Source: Bacteroidota bacterium
Lineage (GTDB): Bacteria; Bacteroidota; Bacteroidia; Chitinophagales; Chitinophagaceae
Length of the DNA: 64,000 nt
Direction: 5' to 3'
Assembly (NCBI GenBank): GCA_030706735.1
Contig: JAUZNZ010000021.1
Span: forward strand, 28,038-92,037
Part shown: positions 20,501-27,811 of the stretch, one piece after another
Layout: every line of letters begins with the position of its first letter
How positions within the stretch are numbered: position 1 is the first letter of the stretch
The notes under the pieces: generated by a model
Told to the model about the DNA's origin: nothing
Databases searched by the model: none
What the model saw: only the letters and a program-made list of their open reading frames with translations
Position numbers and translations under genes: made by a program

Positions 20501-23378
20501 TCATCCGCCAATTCGTTCGGATAATGGCGTCCAGCGTATAGTAGGCCTCGTATGGAAGGCAGACGATCGTAAATGCCGTCTGGACAAGATGATTCGAAAT
20601 GGAATTGAAGGAGTCGTTGATATGCTGCTTCAGCGAAATATCGGCAGGCTTGTTCAGGATGTCCCAGATGGTGATCACCAACGGAGGAAGGATGATCAGC
20701 AAGATGACGGACAGTGTCCAGAACAGCGCGTCGTTCAGCAGGGTCCAACCAAGCAGCAACAGCAGGGTCAGCCCCGAAGGCACCAGGCTGCGCCGGAGGT
20801 TGTCGAAAATCTTCCACCGGGAAAGTCCGGTCAATGGATTTCTTCGCAGCCGCCTGTTCTCACCGGGCACAAAGGGAAGGCACCAGGTCGCGATCTGCCA
20901 ATCGCCCCGGATCCACCGATGCCGGCGCTTTACGTCGGCGTCATAGCGCGAAGGATATTCCTCATACAGCTCCACATCGCTGACCATCCCGGATCGGATA
21001 TAACATCCTTCGAGCAGGTCATGGCTCAGGATACGGTTTTCAGGAAACCGCCTGTTCAACCCCTTGGCGAAAATATCGACCTCATAGATCCCCTTTCCGA
21101 TGAAGGAGCCTTCGCCGAACAGATCCTGATAAACATCGGAACTGGCCAGGGTATAGGGATCGATGCCCAGATCATTGCCGTGCAGGCGGGCATACCTCGA
21201 ACTGTCCGATCCGGCCAGGCTGGTATCGACACGAGGCTGCAGGATGCCATAGCCCTGCGTAACCCGCTGCTTTTTCTCGTCATAGAGGGCCCGGTTCAGG
21301 GGATGTGCGATGGCCGAAACGATCTTCCTCGCCGCATCCCTGGGCAATTGGGTGTCGGTATCGAGCGTAATAACATATTTAATGGAAGGAAAGAGTTCTT
21401 CATCGCCGATGATCAGCGAGAAACGGTCCCGTCCTTCTCCGCGCAGCAGACCGTTCAATTCCGTGAGCTTCCCGCGCTTGCGCTCATAGCCCATCCAGAT
21501 CCGGTCACGGGCATTCCAACGGCGGGGGCGATGGAACAGAAAGAACAACGAATTTTCCGGGCTTTCATATTTATGGTTCAGGGCTTCCACTTTTTCACGG
21601 GCCAGGACGAGCAACGGACCGTCTTCAGGCAGGGTCTCGGTCCGGGCATCGGCAAAATCCGTGAGAAGGCCGAAATGGATCTGGCCGTCCCGATTGGCCA
21701 GGTGGCGCACCTCCAGGTCTTCCAGCAAATTGTCCAACTCGGACTCACTGCTGAAAATGGTGGGCACGATCACCAGCGTCCGGCACTCAGGCGGTATGCC
21801 GTTGGAAAAGTCCATTCTGGGCAGCATCTTGGGCTTGATGAACAGGGTGATCATCCAGTTCGTCAGGACGACCGCCATCTGGCTTGCGCAAAGGACGGCA
21901 AGCACGCCGACCGCGACGAGCAGCCATCCCTCGACGCCTCGGTCCTTCGTCCGTAGGTAGAGCCCGATGCCCACGAACAAGGTCAGGCCGGCGATCGACG
22001 ACAAATAAGTGAGCAACGGCCAGCGGCGGACGGTTTTTTCCAGCAGATCGGCCATGGGCAGTTTCATACCGGCTGCCTTCTCCAAATCCCGGCGCCCCTT
22101 TCCGACCAGGTAGGTGCCGATATGCGAATCCGGATGAACTTCTCCATTTCGTAGGACCGCTTCCTTGGACAGTCGTAGCGCGATGCGTGCTACTTCTTCC
22201 TCAGTTTTGCTGCTATGACGGGCAATTTTTTCTACAATATGCCGGTAATGGTCACGCGTCGTGAAATCCATTCCCGGATAAACGGCCGCCGGATCCTCCT
22301 GCAATACCTCCTCGACGATGCTGGTCGCCTCCACGAAATCCTGCCAGTCAGTAGTTCCGAGGAATCGCAGGCTGCCGATGCTATTGCTCATGGACACCTG
22401 GTCCGCAGCCTGTTTTTGCAGATCGGCCTGTACCAGTTCATTCCCCGTCTGTCCGGTTTCCGAAAGTCGCTGCTCGATCCAGGTAAGCGGCAAGGCAAGC
22501 GCAGGCCCCTTGCCCTGCAGCATGCGCGTGAGTTCCGCGACAAAAGAGCTTACCATGGGCGGGCTCGAACGCGCCATATCGGCAATCACGAGGATCAGGC
22601 TCTTTGGGTCCTTTTCCGCAGTCTCCACCATTTGTCCCGCCCAATAGTCGGCCAGGTTCTGATTGATCCGGTCGATGCTGATCTGCGCAGCCAAACGGCG
22701 CAAATTCTCGATCAGCGCCAGGCGCAGCATGATGGGAATGGCCCATAACTCGCCCAGCTTCAGGCTGGTGACCGACTGATAGGCCGTAATGAAATGGCTG
22801 AGACCCTGCAGGTCCACGCGTCCGTCACTATGGGATACGATCTCCACGGCAATGTCATAGACGCGGGGGAGGCCTGCGGAAGATCCATTGGTCAGCTGGG
22901 GCAGGTCTTCACTATATCCCTTCGGCAGATGCTTCTTACCGGTCCGGATCTGTTCCTGGATCAGGTAGAAATTATCCAGCAACCATTCTCCCGCCGGGAT
23001 GATCCGATGGTTCTCGCGGACCGCCTCCGTAAGCACGTCATGGACTTCCAGCAACACCTCTTCATTGTTCGCCAGTCGCTTTAACAGCTGGTTCGGCGCG
23101 CGAACGCTGATGATCTTGTGCCTGCCCGCCAGCGCTTTGCCGTACTGGGCCATCTGGTCGGCGCTGAACAGCTCCGCCCGCAGGGGCGGCTGTTCGTTCG
23201 CATATTTTCGCAGAAAATTGTCTCCCGGCAGAGAGATCCTGAGATGGGACAATAATTCTTGTATAGGACTATTCTTCACGCGAAGTTCTTCTTTCCTAAT
23301 TGCATGCCATTTTTTTTGCTCTATCTGGAAATCATCGACTTGTGGACTCTTCACGGCGGACGCGGTGACTACCCGCAT
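14571..23378 (-). CDS. ndvB: Cyclic beta-1,2-glucan synthase-like protein (GT84 - glycoamylase - GH94)
   Basis: A single 2935-residue membrane enzyme matching the length and domain order of Brucella Cgs and Rhizobium NdvB. Membrane segments lie near residues 450-520 and 850-1010. Between them is the GT84 glycosyltransferase with the acidic motif LDTDTQLP (about residue 670) and RHRWIRGDWQ (about 820), the QxxRW-like element. A glycoamylase-like domain (PF10091 type) runs from about 1045 to 1500. Two beta-sandwich/linker regions lead to the C-terminal GH94 phosphorylase domain, where GSGDWNDGMD (about 2605) carries the general-acid Asp. In the known enzymes UDP-glucose is polymerised on the protein, the chain length is set by phosphorolysis, and the ring is released to the periplasm. 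The ATG at 23378 is the first plausible start. Whether the product here is cyclic is inference. Confidence 0.88.
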   Translation of the reverse strand: MRVVTASAVKSPQVDDFQIEQKKWHAIRKEELRVKNSPIQELLSHLRISLPGDNFLRKYANEQPPLRAELFSADQMAQYGKALAGRHKIISVRAPNQLLKRLANNEEVLLEVHDVLTEAVRENHRIIPAGEWLLDNFYLIQEQIRTGKKHLPKGYSEDLPQLTNGSSAGLPRVYDIAVEIVSHSDGRVDLQGLSHFITAYQSVTSLKLGELWAIPIMLRLALIENLRRLAAQISIDRINQNLADYWAGQMVETAEKDPKSLILVIADMARSSPPMVSSFVAELTRMLQGKGPALALPLTWIEQRLSETGQTGNELVQADLQKQAADQVSMSNSIGSLRFLGTTDWQDFVEATSIVEEVLQEDPAAVYPGMDFTTRDHYRHIVEKIARHSSKTEEEVARIALRLSKEAVLRNGEVHPDSHIGTYLVGKGRRDLEKAAGMKLPMADLLEKTVRRWPLLTYLSSIAGLTLFVGIGLYLRTKDRGVEGWLLVAVGVLAVLCASQMAVVLTNWMITLFIKPKMLPRMDFSNGIPPECRTLVIVPTIFSSESELDNLLEDLEVRHLANRDGQIHFGLLTDFADARTETLPEDGPLLVLAREKVEALNHKYESPENSLFFLFHRPRRWNARDRIWMGYERKRGKLTELNGLLRGEGRDRFSLIIGDEELFPSIKYVITLDTDTQLPRDAARKIVSAIAHPLNRALYDEKKQRVTQGYGILQPRVDTSLAGSDSSRYARLHGNDLGIDPYTLASSDVYQDLFGEGSFIGKGIYEVDIFAKGLNRRFPENRILSHDLLEGCYIRSGMVSDVELYEEYPSRYDADVKRRHRWIRGDWQIATWCLPFVPGENRRLRRNPLTGLSRWKIFDNLRRSLVPSGLTLLLLLGWTLLNDALFWTLSVILLIILPPLVITIWDILNKPADISLKQHINDSFNSISNHLVQTAFTIVCLPYEAYYTLDAIIRTNWRMIISNRKLLEWNPSRNTLNGALRGLAATCLTMWPGPVMGLGVLAYLIIVSPIQVITTFVLLIFWIASPAIAWWFSLPLPPPEAKLKAEQILFLRQLARRTWSFFEQFIGEEDHWLPPDNYQEHPVERVAHRTSPTNMGLSLLSNLSAWDLGYCTTRQFAERTAYALDTMENMERFRGHFFNWYDTQTLQPLPPRYISTVDSGNLAGHLLVLRQGILAMPYSKIFTAQSLEGLRDTAGLLEREMRDAAPLRMFRKDLSFISGKRTITLEDAKLALEKMAISSTAIAVGHDVDRQSDMYKWAEALTRQIQAQLESLFQLAPWLLLPPPPAGLEGLRPPDMIPTLYELTEMEDAWEAEIGERMAAQPTFEHKQWLSRLRESIGSAGRAAREQIDLLARLAQQCQALADPDYEFLYDRGQKLMTIGYNVDEHRRDAGYYDLLASESRLGIFAAIAEGKLPQEAWFALGRQLTDAGGSSILISWSGSMFEYLMPLLVMPEYENTLLHRTSHAMVQRQIEYGRQRNVCWGISESGYNMVDAQLNYQYRAFGVPGLGLKRGLAEDLVIAPYASVMALMVAPEEACANLQRLAAEGFEGKYGLYEAIDYTAARMPRGQSSVVIRSFMVHHQAMSLLSLSYLLLDRPMQKRFESELQFQATLLLLQERIPKSIATYAPPPDIAGAIVPVTDTGMRVINTPDTPTPEVQLLSNGRYHVMVTNAGSGYSRWKDIAVTRWREDGTCDNWGAFCYIRDVESTGYWSAGHQPTKRPAKSYEAVFSQGRAEFRRRDYDIETHTEIVVSPEDDIEMRRVRLTNRSRKKRVIEITSYAEVVLTSGIADALHPAFSNLFVETEILPRRHAILCMRRPRSAHEQTPWMFHLMKVPGANNPEVSYETDRMQFIGRSNSVADPQSMGQGDLSGTEGSVLDPIVSIRYRITLNPQESVTCDMVYGMAETREASMGLIEKYQDRNFTDRAFELAWTHSQVVLRQINASEADAQLYGRLAGSVIYANAALRGDPAVLIRNQRGQSGLWSYSISGDLPIVLVQIEDPANIDLVKQMVQAHAYWRQKGLIVDLVIWNEDHGGYRQVLQNQLLGLISSALESDMADRPGGIFVRVADQIAMEDRILLQTVARIIISDNAGELSYQVGKRSLARQIIPRIVPRQPYLPQLDIGSGNMMTPSGLLYFNGLGGFSPDGKEYVIITSRGQTTPAPWINVLANPQFGTVISEGGQSYTWIENAHEFRLTPWNNDPVSDTAGETFYIRDEESSIFWSPSPLPARGKSPYRTSHGFGYTNFEHDEDGVRSEMRVYVDLEATVKFTVVKISNHSGRERKLSLTGYVEWVLGDLRPKSAMHIVTSHDAETGAIFARNPYNTEFGNRICFFDAGTDARTFTADRTEFIGRNGSLRNPDALSRVRLSGRTGAALDPCGVLQVAFDLADGSEKEIIFLLGTARDRAEATSRIQEFRVAGAAHRSLDRVRAYWDKTLSAVRVETPDPSLNLLANGWLLYQTLGCRIRGRSGYYQSGGAFGFRDQLQDTLAILHTEPDHVRSHLLVCASRQFKEGDVQHWWHPPTGRGVRTRCSDDYLWLPFVTSRYIQHTGDHAVLDEKVPFLEGRLLNPEEESYYDLPGKSDRSASLYEHCVLAVRHGLRYGEHGLPLMGSGDWNDGMDKVGQHGKGESIWLGFFLYNVLTRFTEIARAHQDEDFAGECRGEAEKLKNNIAQHGWDGEWYRRAYFDDGTPLGSSTNSECRIDSISQSWSVLSGAGDPDRSRMGMNSADKYLVRRGEDLIQLLDPPFDRSQPDPGYIKGYVPGVRENGGQYTHAAIWLTMAFAEMGDKARAWELFRMINPVHHGDTSAKIAVYKVEPYVVAADVYSLPLQKGRGGWTWYTGSAGWMYQLVTGSLLGMTREGNSLRLAPCLPPEWKEITIHYRHLETRYIIRVVCAGEAATGDEGHRVTLTLDGVLQTGDRLLLSDDKQEHQVELRIL

Positions 23379-23551
23379 GCAAGCGTCGCATCGCCGTCAC
23401 GCGAAGGTAACCCTTTCGGAGCGGATTCCTCCCCTCGCCCCGGAATCCGGGCTTACCCAATTACTACAGACTTCCCCTTAAAATTGCATGAAATGCCGGC
23501 CAGGCAGAATTTTCTTGCCTTTTTCGCGTTCCATGATATAATACCCCGCCC

Positions 23552-23926
23552 ATGAAAATCCTGGTTGCCGAGGATGAGCCCATCCTGCTGCGTATCATCG
23601 AAGCCCGCCTGAAAAGGGACGGACATGAGGTCATCGTGACCAAAGACGGAAGGGAGGCATTGACGAAGATCCAGGAGCTCAAGCCCGATCTCATTATCGC
23701 CGATATTATGATGCCGTTCGTTTCCGGCCTGGAGATCGTCGGCGCCATCAAGAAAGGAGGCACAGGGATCCCCATTATCATCCTATCGGCTATGGAACAG
23801 GAAGACGTCGTGCTGGAGGCCTTTGCGCTTGGAGCCGATGACTATGTTACAAAACCGTTTAGCCTGAATGAATTGTCGGTCAGAGTGCGGAAGTTCGCTA
23901 TCACACGGCTCTCACCAAAATCCTAG
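23552..23926 (+). CDS. Single-domain response regulator (CheY-like receiver)
   Basis: A 124-residue stand-alone receiver domain with no output domain. All phosphorylation residues are visible: acidic pair Glu7/Asp8 (AEDEP), phospho-acceptor Asp51 (LIIADIMMP), Ser79 (ILSAM) and Lys101 (TKPF). The partner kinase is not adjacent. Only 2 bp separate its stop from the YaiO gene, so the two form an operon facing the GT2/HEAT pair. In this setting the receiver probably signals by protein contact, for example with the HEAT protein or the glycosyltransferase, rather than by binding DNA. That is inference; the family assignment is secure. Confidence 0.93.
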   Translation: MKILVAEDEPILLRIIEARLKRDGHEVIVTKDGREALTKIQELKPDLIIADIMMPFVSGLEIVGAIKKGGTGIPIIILSAMEQEDVVLEAFALGADDYVTKPFSLNELSVRVRKFAITRLSPKS

Positions 23927-23928
23927 CC

Positions 23929-25206
23929 ATGGAGCGCCGGAAATTGACCAGCTTCACTTCACTATTCAGGTTCACCGCTGTTCTATGGATGCTTGGCATC
24001 GGGCTGGCCGCCTTCGGACAAGGCACTGCCGATCCCGATAGCCTTTTCCTCTCCGCACGGCATGCCGCTTTTCATGATAAGGACTATGTACGCGCCAAAG
24101 CGTGCCTGCATGCGGCATTGGTCTTGGCGCCCGATTATTCGGATCTGCGGGTCTTCCTGGGCCGGATTCACACATGGGCGCATGAATATGATAGCGCAGG
24201 ATCCTGTTTTCAATATGTACTTCAAAAAGACCCGGGTAATGAAGAGGCGGCCATGGCCTATACCGATCTTGAGTACTGGCAGGATCACCTGGATTCTGCC
24301 CTGATGCGCTGCCGGCAAGGGTTGGTCCGACATCCGGACTCCCGGGATCTCCTGCTGAGGGAGGCAAAGATATTTCGCGACATGAGACGGTTCCAGGCCG
24401 CCGGTTTGGTGGCGACGACCATCCTTAAGATCGACAGGTATAATACGGCTGCCCGCTCCCTTTTGAATGAGCTCAGGGAATTGTCCGCGCGGAACAAATT
24501 GGCCATGAGTTATGATATCGCCTATTTCGACCGGCAATTCGATGCCCCATGGCACCTCCTTAGCCTGGAATATGGCAGGTCGTCAAAAGCCGGCGCAGTG
24601 ACCGCCAGGATCAATGGCGCCGACAGGTTCGACAAATCCGGCATCCAATATGAAATAGAGGCCTATCCGCATATCTCCAAAATATTTTATAGTTATGCGG
24701 AGGTCGCCTGGTCGCCTGACGACGGCATCTTTCCTCAATGGCATGGAGGGTTTTCTCTGTTCGCCAATTTACCCGGCGCATGGGAGGGGGAACTCGGCTT
24801 GAGATATTTGCAATTTTCAGGCTCACCAACCTGGATTTATACAGGCGACCTCGGAAAATATTATATGAACTGGTTGTTCGGCGCAAGGGTCTATCTGACC
24901 CCGGCATCCGCGTCGACCGCCGTTCCCGCATCTTATTCCCTTTCGGCAAAATATTATTATGGCGGGGCCGACGAGTTTATCGGTGTCTCGGGTGGCTACG
25001 GGATCTCCCCGGATGACCGCTATAACCTGATCCAACTGGGCTCGAAGACGCGGCTGGTCTCTTATAACCTGGGCTTGCTGGGGAAAAAGAAGGTCGGTCA
25101 TGATCAGGTAATGTCCGCCAGCCTCAATTGGCTCAACCAGGAATACCTCCCCGGGACACACGGCAACCAATTCGATCTCGGAGTGAGTTGGCTGTATCGC
25201 TTCTAA
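23929..25206 (+). CDS. YaiO-family outer-membrane protein with N-terminal TPR repeats
   Basis: A 425-residue exported protein. The signal peptide covers about residues 10-32 (AVLWMLGIGLAAFG). TPR-like helical repeats follow at about 35-190 (DYVRAKACLHAALVLAPDYSDLRV, given in part; DSAGSCFQYVLQKDPGNEEA). From about residue 195 the chain is a YaiO-type beta-barrel ending VSWLYRF, a good outer-membrane C-terminal signature. TPR plus barrel is the architecture of polysaccharide exporters such as PgaA, though the barrel is smaller here. It lies 2 bp behind the receiver gene and its stop overlaps the stop of the convergent GT2 gene by 4 bp. I infer a role in exporting the glycan made by that GT2. 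Confidence 0.85.
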   Translation: MERRKLTSFTSLFRFTAVLWMLGIGLAAFGQGTADPDSLFLSARHAAFHDKDYVRAKACLHAALVLAPDYSDLRVFLGRIHTWAHEYDSAGSCFQYVLQKDPGNEEAAMAYTDLEYWQDHLDSALMRCRQGLVRHPDSRDLLLREAKIFRDMRRFQAAGLVATTILKIDRYNTAARSLLNELRELSARNKLAMSYDIAYFDRQFDAPWHLLSLEYGRSSKAGAVTARINGADRFDKSGIQYEIEAYPHISKIFYSYAEVAWSPDDGIFPQWHGGFSLFANLPGAWEGELGLRYLQFSGSPTWIYTGDLGKYYMNWLFGARVYLTPASASTAVPASYSLSAKYYYGGADEFIGVSGGYGISPDDRYNLIQLGSKTRLVSYNLGLLGKKKVGHDQVMSASLNWLNQEYLPGTHGNQFDLGVSWLYRF

Positions 25207-26639
25207 CCCGCACGCTTCCGGGCGAACCCCTGCCGGGTCATCTCGCCCCAGCTTTTCTTCTTCATGAGCAAGTCGCGAAAACCCTTGATAGCGCTCCACA
25301 CGACGAATGGATGGAACAGGAATGGCTCCGTCGCTGCCGTGATCAACAGCTTCAGTATATCTGTCCTGCGTTTATACTGGTTGTAGGTGATGACTTCCAT
25401 GAACAAGGCAAAGACCGTATACAGATATCCGAAACAAATGGCAAACGCCAACAGACTGAAAAAGAACGGCCAGTCGATCCATCCCATTAGGGCAAAAACG
25501 AGAAAGCATAGCAATCCGAAGAATTCGATCAGCGGAGCGCACATTTCAAACCAAAACCAGTAAGGATAACTGAGGAGCCCCAGCACCCGGTAAGCCGGAT
25601 TGAAGAACATTTTACGGTGGAACTTCAATGTTTCGACGGTTCCTCTCGTCCATCGGTTCCGTTGCCTGCCCAGGATCTTAAAGGATACCGGCGCCTCCGT
25701 CCAGCAGAGCGGGTCGGGGATGAAGGCCACGCGGTACTTCAACTTCTGCTCCTCCATAAATCGCCGCATCCGGACGACCAACTCCATATCCTCGCCTACC
25801 GTTTTTGTGTCGTAACCTCCGCATTTCAGAACGATCTCTTTGTCGAAGGCCCCGAATGCGCCGGAGATCAGCATAAGTCCATTGAGCCGGCTCCACGCCA
25901 TCCTGCCCAGGATAAAGGCACGGATATATTCCAGGATCTGCACGCGGGGCAGATACTCGCGGGGCAGGCGCACCTTCACGAGCCGCCCATCTTCGATCTC
26001 ACAGGCATTGGCGATCCGTATCACGCCTCCCGTGGCGATCACTTTTTCATCTCCCCGTTCCAGGAAGGGCTTGACTATTTTGAGCAAAGAATCCTGCTCC
26101 AATATGCAGTCTACGTCGATGCAAACCAGGTAATCGTGGGACGCGATATTGATCCCTGCATTCAAGGCGTCTGCCTTGCCTCCATTCTCTTTGTCGACGA
26201 CAAGCAGTTTGGAGAATACCGGGTTCCGGCTCCTGTAAATTCCTCTTACCGGTTTTGTGGCGATTTCATAGCGTACGAAAAAATCCACCTTTTCCAGATC
26301 GTAGGCCGCGATCAGGTTTTGAAGGCTTGAATCCTTACTCCCATCATTGATGACAATGAGCTCGAGGTTGCCATAGTAGATCGAAAGCAGGGACCGCACA
26401 TTCTCCACGATATTCCCGCCTTCATTGTAAGCGGGCGCAAGAATGCTGACCGAAGGAGAATAGGGTGAGGCCGCGAGGATGCGATAGTCGGTAAATGCAT
26501 TTCTATGCAGGTATTCCCGGGTGCCCCCGATCGAATAAAGTCCAATGAACAGGTACGCGGCGACAAGCAGTACCGTATAGGCAAGAACGGAAAAGGCAAT
26601 GACCCGGTAAGCGGTATGGAACAGGCTTTCCCAGCTCAT
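25203..26639 (-). CDS. Membrane glycosyltransferase family 2 (PgaC / hyaluronan-synthase-like processive synthase)
   Basis: A 478-residue inner-membrane synthase. One membrane segment lies near residues 12-36; the cytoplasmic GT-A domain follows (SVSILAPAYNEGGNI; substrate Asp in VINDGSKD; metal-binding CIDVDCI; catalytic GEDMELVVRMRR). The processivity motif appears as RQRNRWTRG, a good QxxRW match. Further membrane helices at about 335-430 should form the translocation channel. These features indicate a processive beta-glycan synthase such as those making PNAG or hyaluronan; the sugar is unknown. Its ATG overlaps the HEAT gene stop (ATGA), implying translational coupling. No PilZ domain is present, so it is not regulated like cellulose synthase. 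Confidence 0.9.
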   Translation of the reverse strand: MSWESLFHTAYRVIAFSVLAYTVLLVAAYLFIGLYSIGGTREYLHRNAFTDYRILAASPYSPSVSILAPAYNEGGNIVENVRSLLSIYYGNLELIVINDGSKDSSLQNLIAAYDLEKVDFFVRYEIATKPVRGIYRSRNPVFSKLLVVDKENGGKADALNAGINIASHDYLVCIDVDCILEQDSLLKIVKPFLERGDEKVIATGGVIRIANACEIEDGRLVKVRLPREYLPRVQILEYIRAFILGRMAWSRLNGLMLISGAFGAFDKEIVLKCGGYDTKTVGEDMELVVRMRRFMEEQKLKYRVAFIPDPLCWTEAPVSFKILGRQRNRWTRGTVETLKFHRKMFFNPAYRVLGLLSYPYWFWFEMCAPLIEFFGLLCFLVFALMGWIDWPFFFSLLAFAICFGYLYTVFALFMEVITYNQYKRRTDILKLLITAATEPFLFHPFVVWSAIKGFRDLLMKKKSWGEMTRQGFARKRAG

Positions 26640-27739
26640 CTTGACGCTTCGGATTTGATTTGCAGGTAAATATTTTCAAAGGGGTGGGGCGTTTCCCTGG
26701 CCTTCTCCGACAAAATGCGGAGCCCCTGGCCCGAAGAATGAGCAAGCGCCCGGGCGGCGGATAGTTTAACCCGATCATTGTCGTCTTCAAGCAAGGCCGT
26801 CAGTAATGCGGACTGTTCCTCCGTCCCGATCCTCTCCAGGCCGGCCAGGATGGTCAAACGGGTAGTCAGGGCCTCTTCCCCATAACGGGCCGCCAGCAGA
26901 CCAGGTGTTTTATCGCTGGCGATCCGCAGAAGAGTGCCGATAGCCTGGCTCCGGACCAGCGGGTGGCGATGCTGCAGGCAAAGGGCGATGTCGTCATGCA
27001 GACCGACCAGCTGATACTGGTCCGCGAGTTTCAACGCAAACTGAGCGACGGAGTCATTGGATGATCTGAGCCACTTCGGGATGGCGTCGCCCAGGCTGCT
27101 GACGGCGGTGGAACTTCCCAATTGATCCAGCAGTTTCAACTGCTGCCATTCCGAAAGGGGATAGGAAATGACGTCGAGGAACCGCAGTCCCTCGAAACCG
27201 GTAAGGTGCAAAACGCCCAGCTGGGCTTCCATACGCACCAGATCATGGCGATTGTTTACATTTTTATAGATACGCCTGAGGACATCGTGCTGGTCCATCA
27301 GGTATAATTCCTGGATCGCATGCGCCTTGATATCCCATCTGGAACTGTCGAGATTTCTCAGGGCGGCGCTCTTTAGCCCCAGCCGTTCATACAACCCGAC
27401 GATGTCCTGGGCAGTCTGCCCCGTGAAATTCTTCCTGCATTGCAGGAGCGCATCGACCAGCAGTTGCTGACCCATCGGATTGCGCGCGATATGCTGTAAT
27501 CCTTTGCTCAGGGGCACGCCGGCCCCGGATTCGACCATGATCGTTTCCGCGATCCATTCTTCCACTCGCTCATGAATGCGCTCCCGGTAGAAATACTGTT
27601 TCTTTTTCAGATACAACGTGACATAAATGGCCACGACAAGAATAGCGCCGCAGGACAGCATGACGCCGGCCGAATAGAGCATCCACCGGAATGAGATCAA
27701 CAGATTCTCCATATGAGTATTCATGACAATGTATGTCAT
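26636..27739 (-). CDS. Membrane-anchored HEAT-repeat protein
   Basis: A protein of up to 367 residues. One N-terminal membrane helix (about residues 17-39, WMLYSAGVMLSCGAILVVAIYV in part) is followed by the basic run LKKKQ, so by the positive-inside rule the rest is cytoplasmic. Residues about 130-360 form HEAT/armadillo-like helical repeats (VRMEAQLGVLHLTGF, PLVRSQAIGTLLRIAS, DRVKLSAARALAHSS), a protein-interaction scaffold. The frame opens at 27739, but a -7 box at 27745-27752 would put transcription start almost on that ATG, so Met6 (27724) or Met10 (27712) is the more likely start. The gene is coupled to the GT2 gene by a 4-bp overlap. A role as regulator or scaffold of the synthase is inference. 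Confidence 0.82.
   Translation of the reverse strand: MTYIVMNTHMENLLISFRWMLYSAGVMLSCGAILVVAIYVTLYLKKKQYFYRERIHERVEEWIAETIMVESGAGVPLSKGLQHIARNPMGQQLLVDALLQCRKNFTGQTAQDIVGLYERLGLKSAALRNLDSSRWDIKAHAIQELYLMDQHDVLRRIYKNVNNRHDLVRMEAQLGVLHLTGFEGLRFLDVISYPLSEWQQLKLLDQLGSSTAVSSLGDAIPKWLRSSNDSVAQFALKLADQYQLVGLHDDIALCLQHRHPLVRSQAIGTLLRIASDKTPGLLAARYGEEALTTRLTILAGLERIGTEEQSALLTALLEDDNDRVKLSAARALAHSSGQGLRILSEKARETPHPFENIYLQIKSEASR
27723..27739. promoter_or_regulatory. Palindrome at the HEAT-gene transcription start (candidate operator)
   Basis: ATGACA-ATGTA-TGTCAT is a perfect 6-bp inverted repeat with a 5-bp centre. It lies just downstream of the -7 box at 27745-27752 on the minus strand, where a repressor would block initiation. 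Confidence 0.4.
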
Positions 27740-27744
27740 ATTAT

Positions 27745-27752
27745 CAAATTTA
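27745..27752 (-). promoter_or_regulatory. Candidate -7 box for the HEAT-GT2 operon
   Basis: On the minus strand the sequence reads TAAATTTG, a full match to TAnnTTTG. I found no good -33 TTG at the right distance. It supports a start for the HEAT gene at 27724 or 27712 instead of 27739. Confidence 0.45.
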
Positions 27753-27811
27753 TTTCTTTACCTTAGAACTCCATTCATTACCAAAGGATTAAGGAGCCAT
27801 AAAATAACACG

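Noticed and set aside
20589..21956. 455-codon open frame on the plus strand
   Set aside because: Antisense shadow of the glucan synthase; Gln/Arg/Pro-rich with no recognisable domain.
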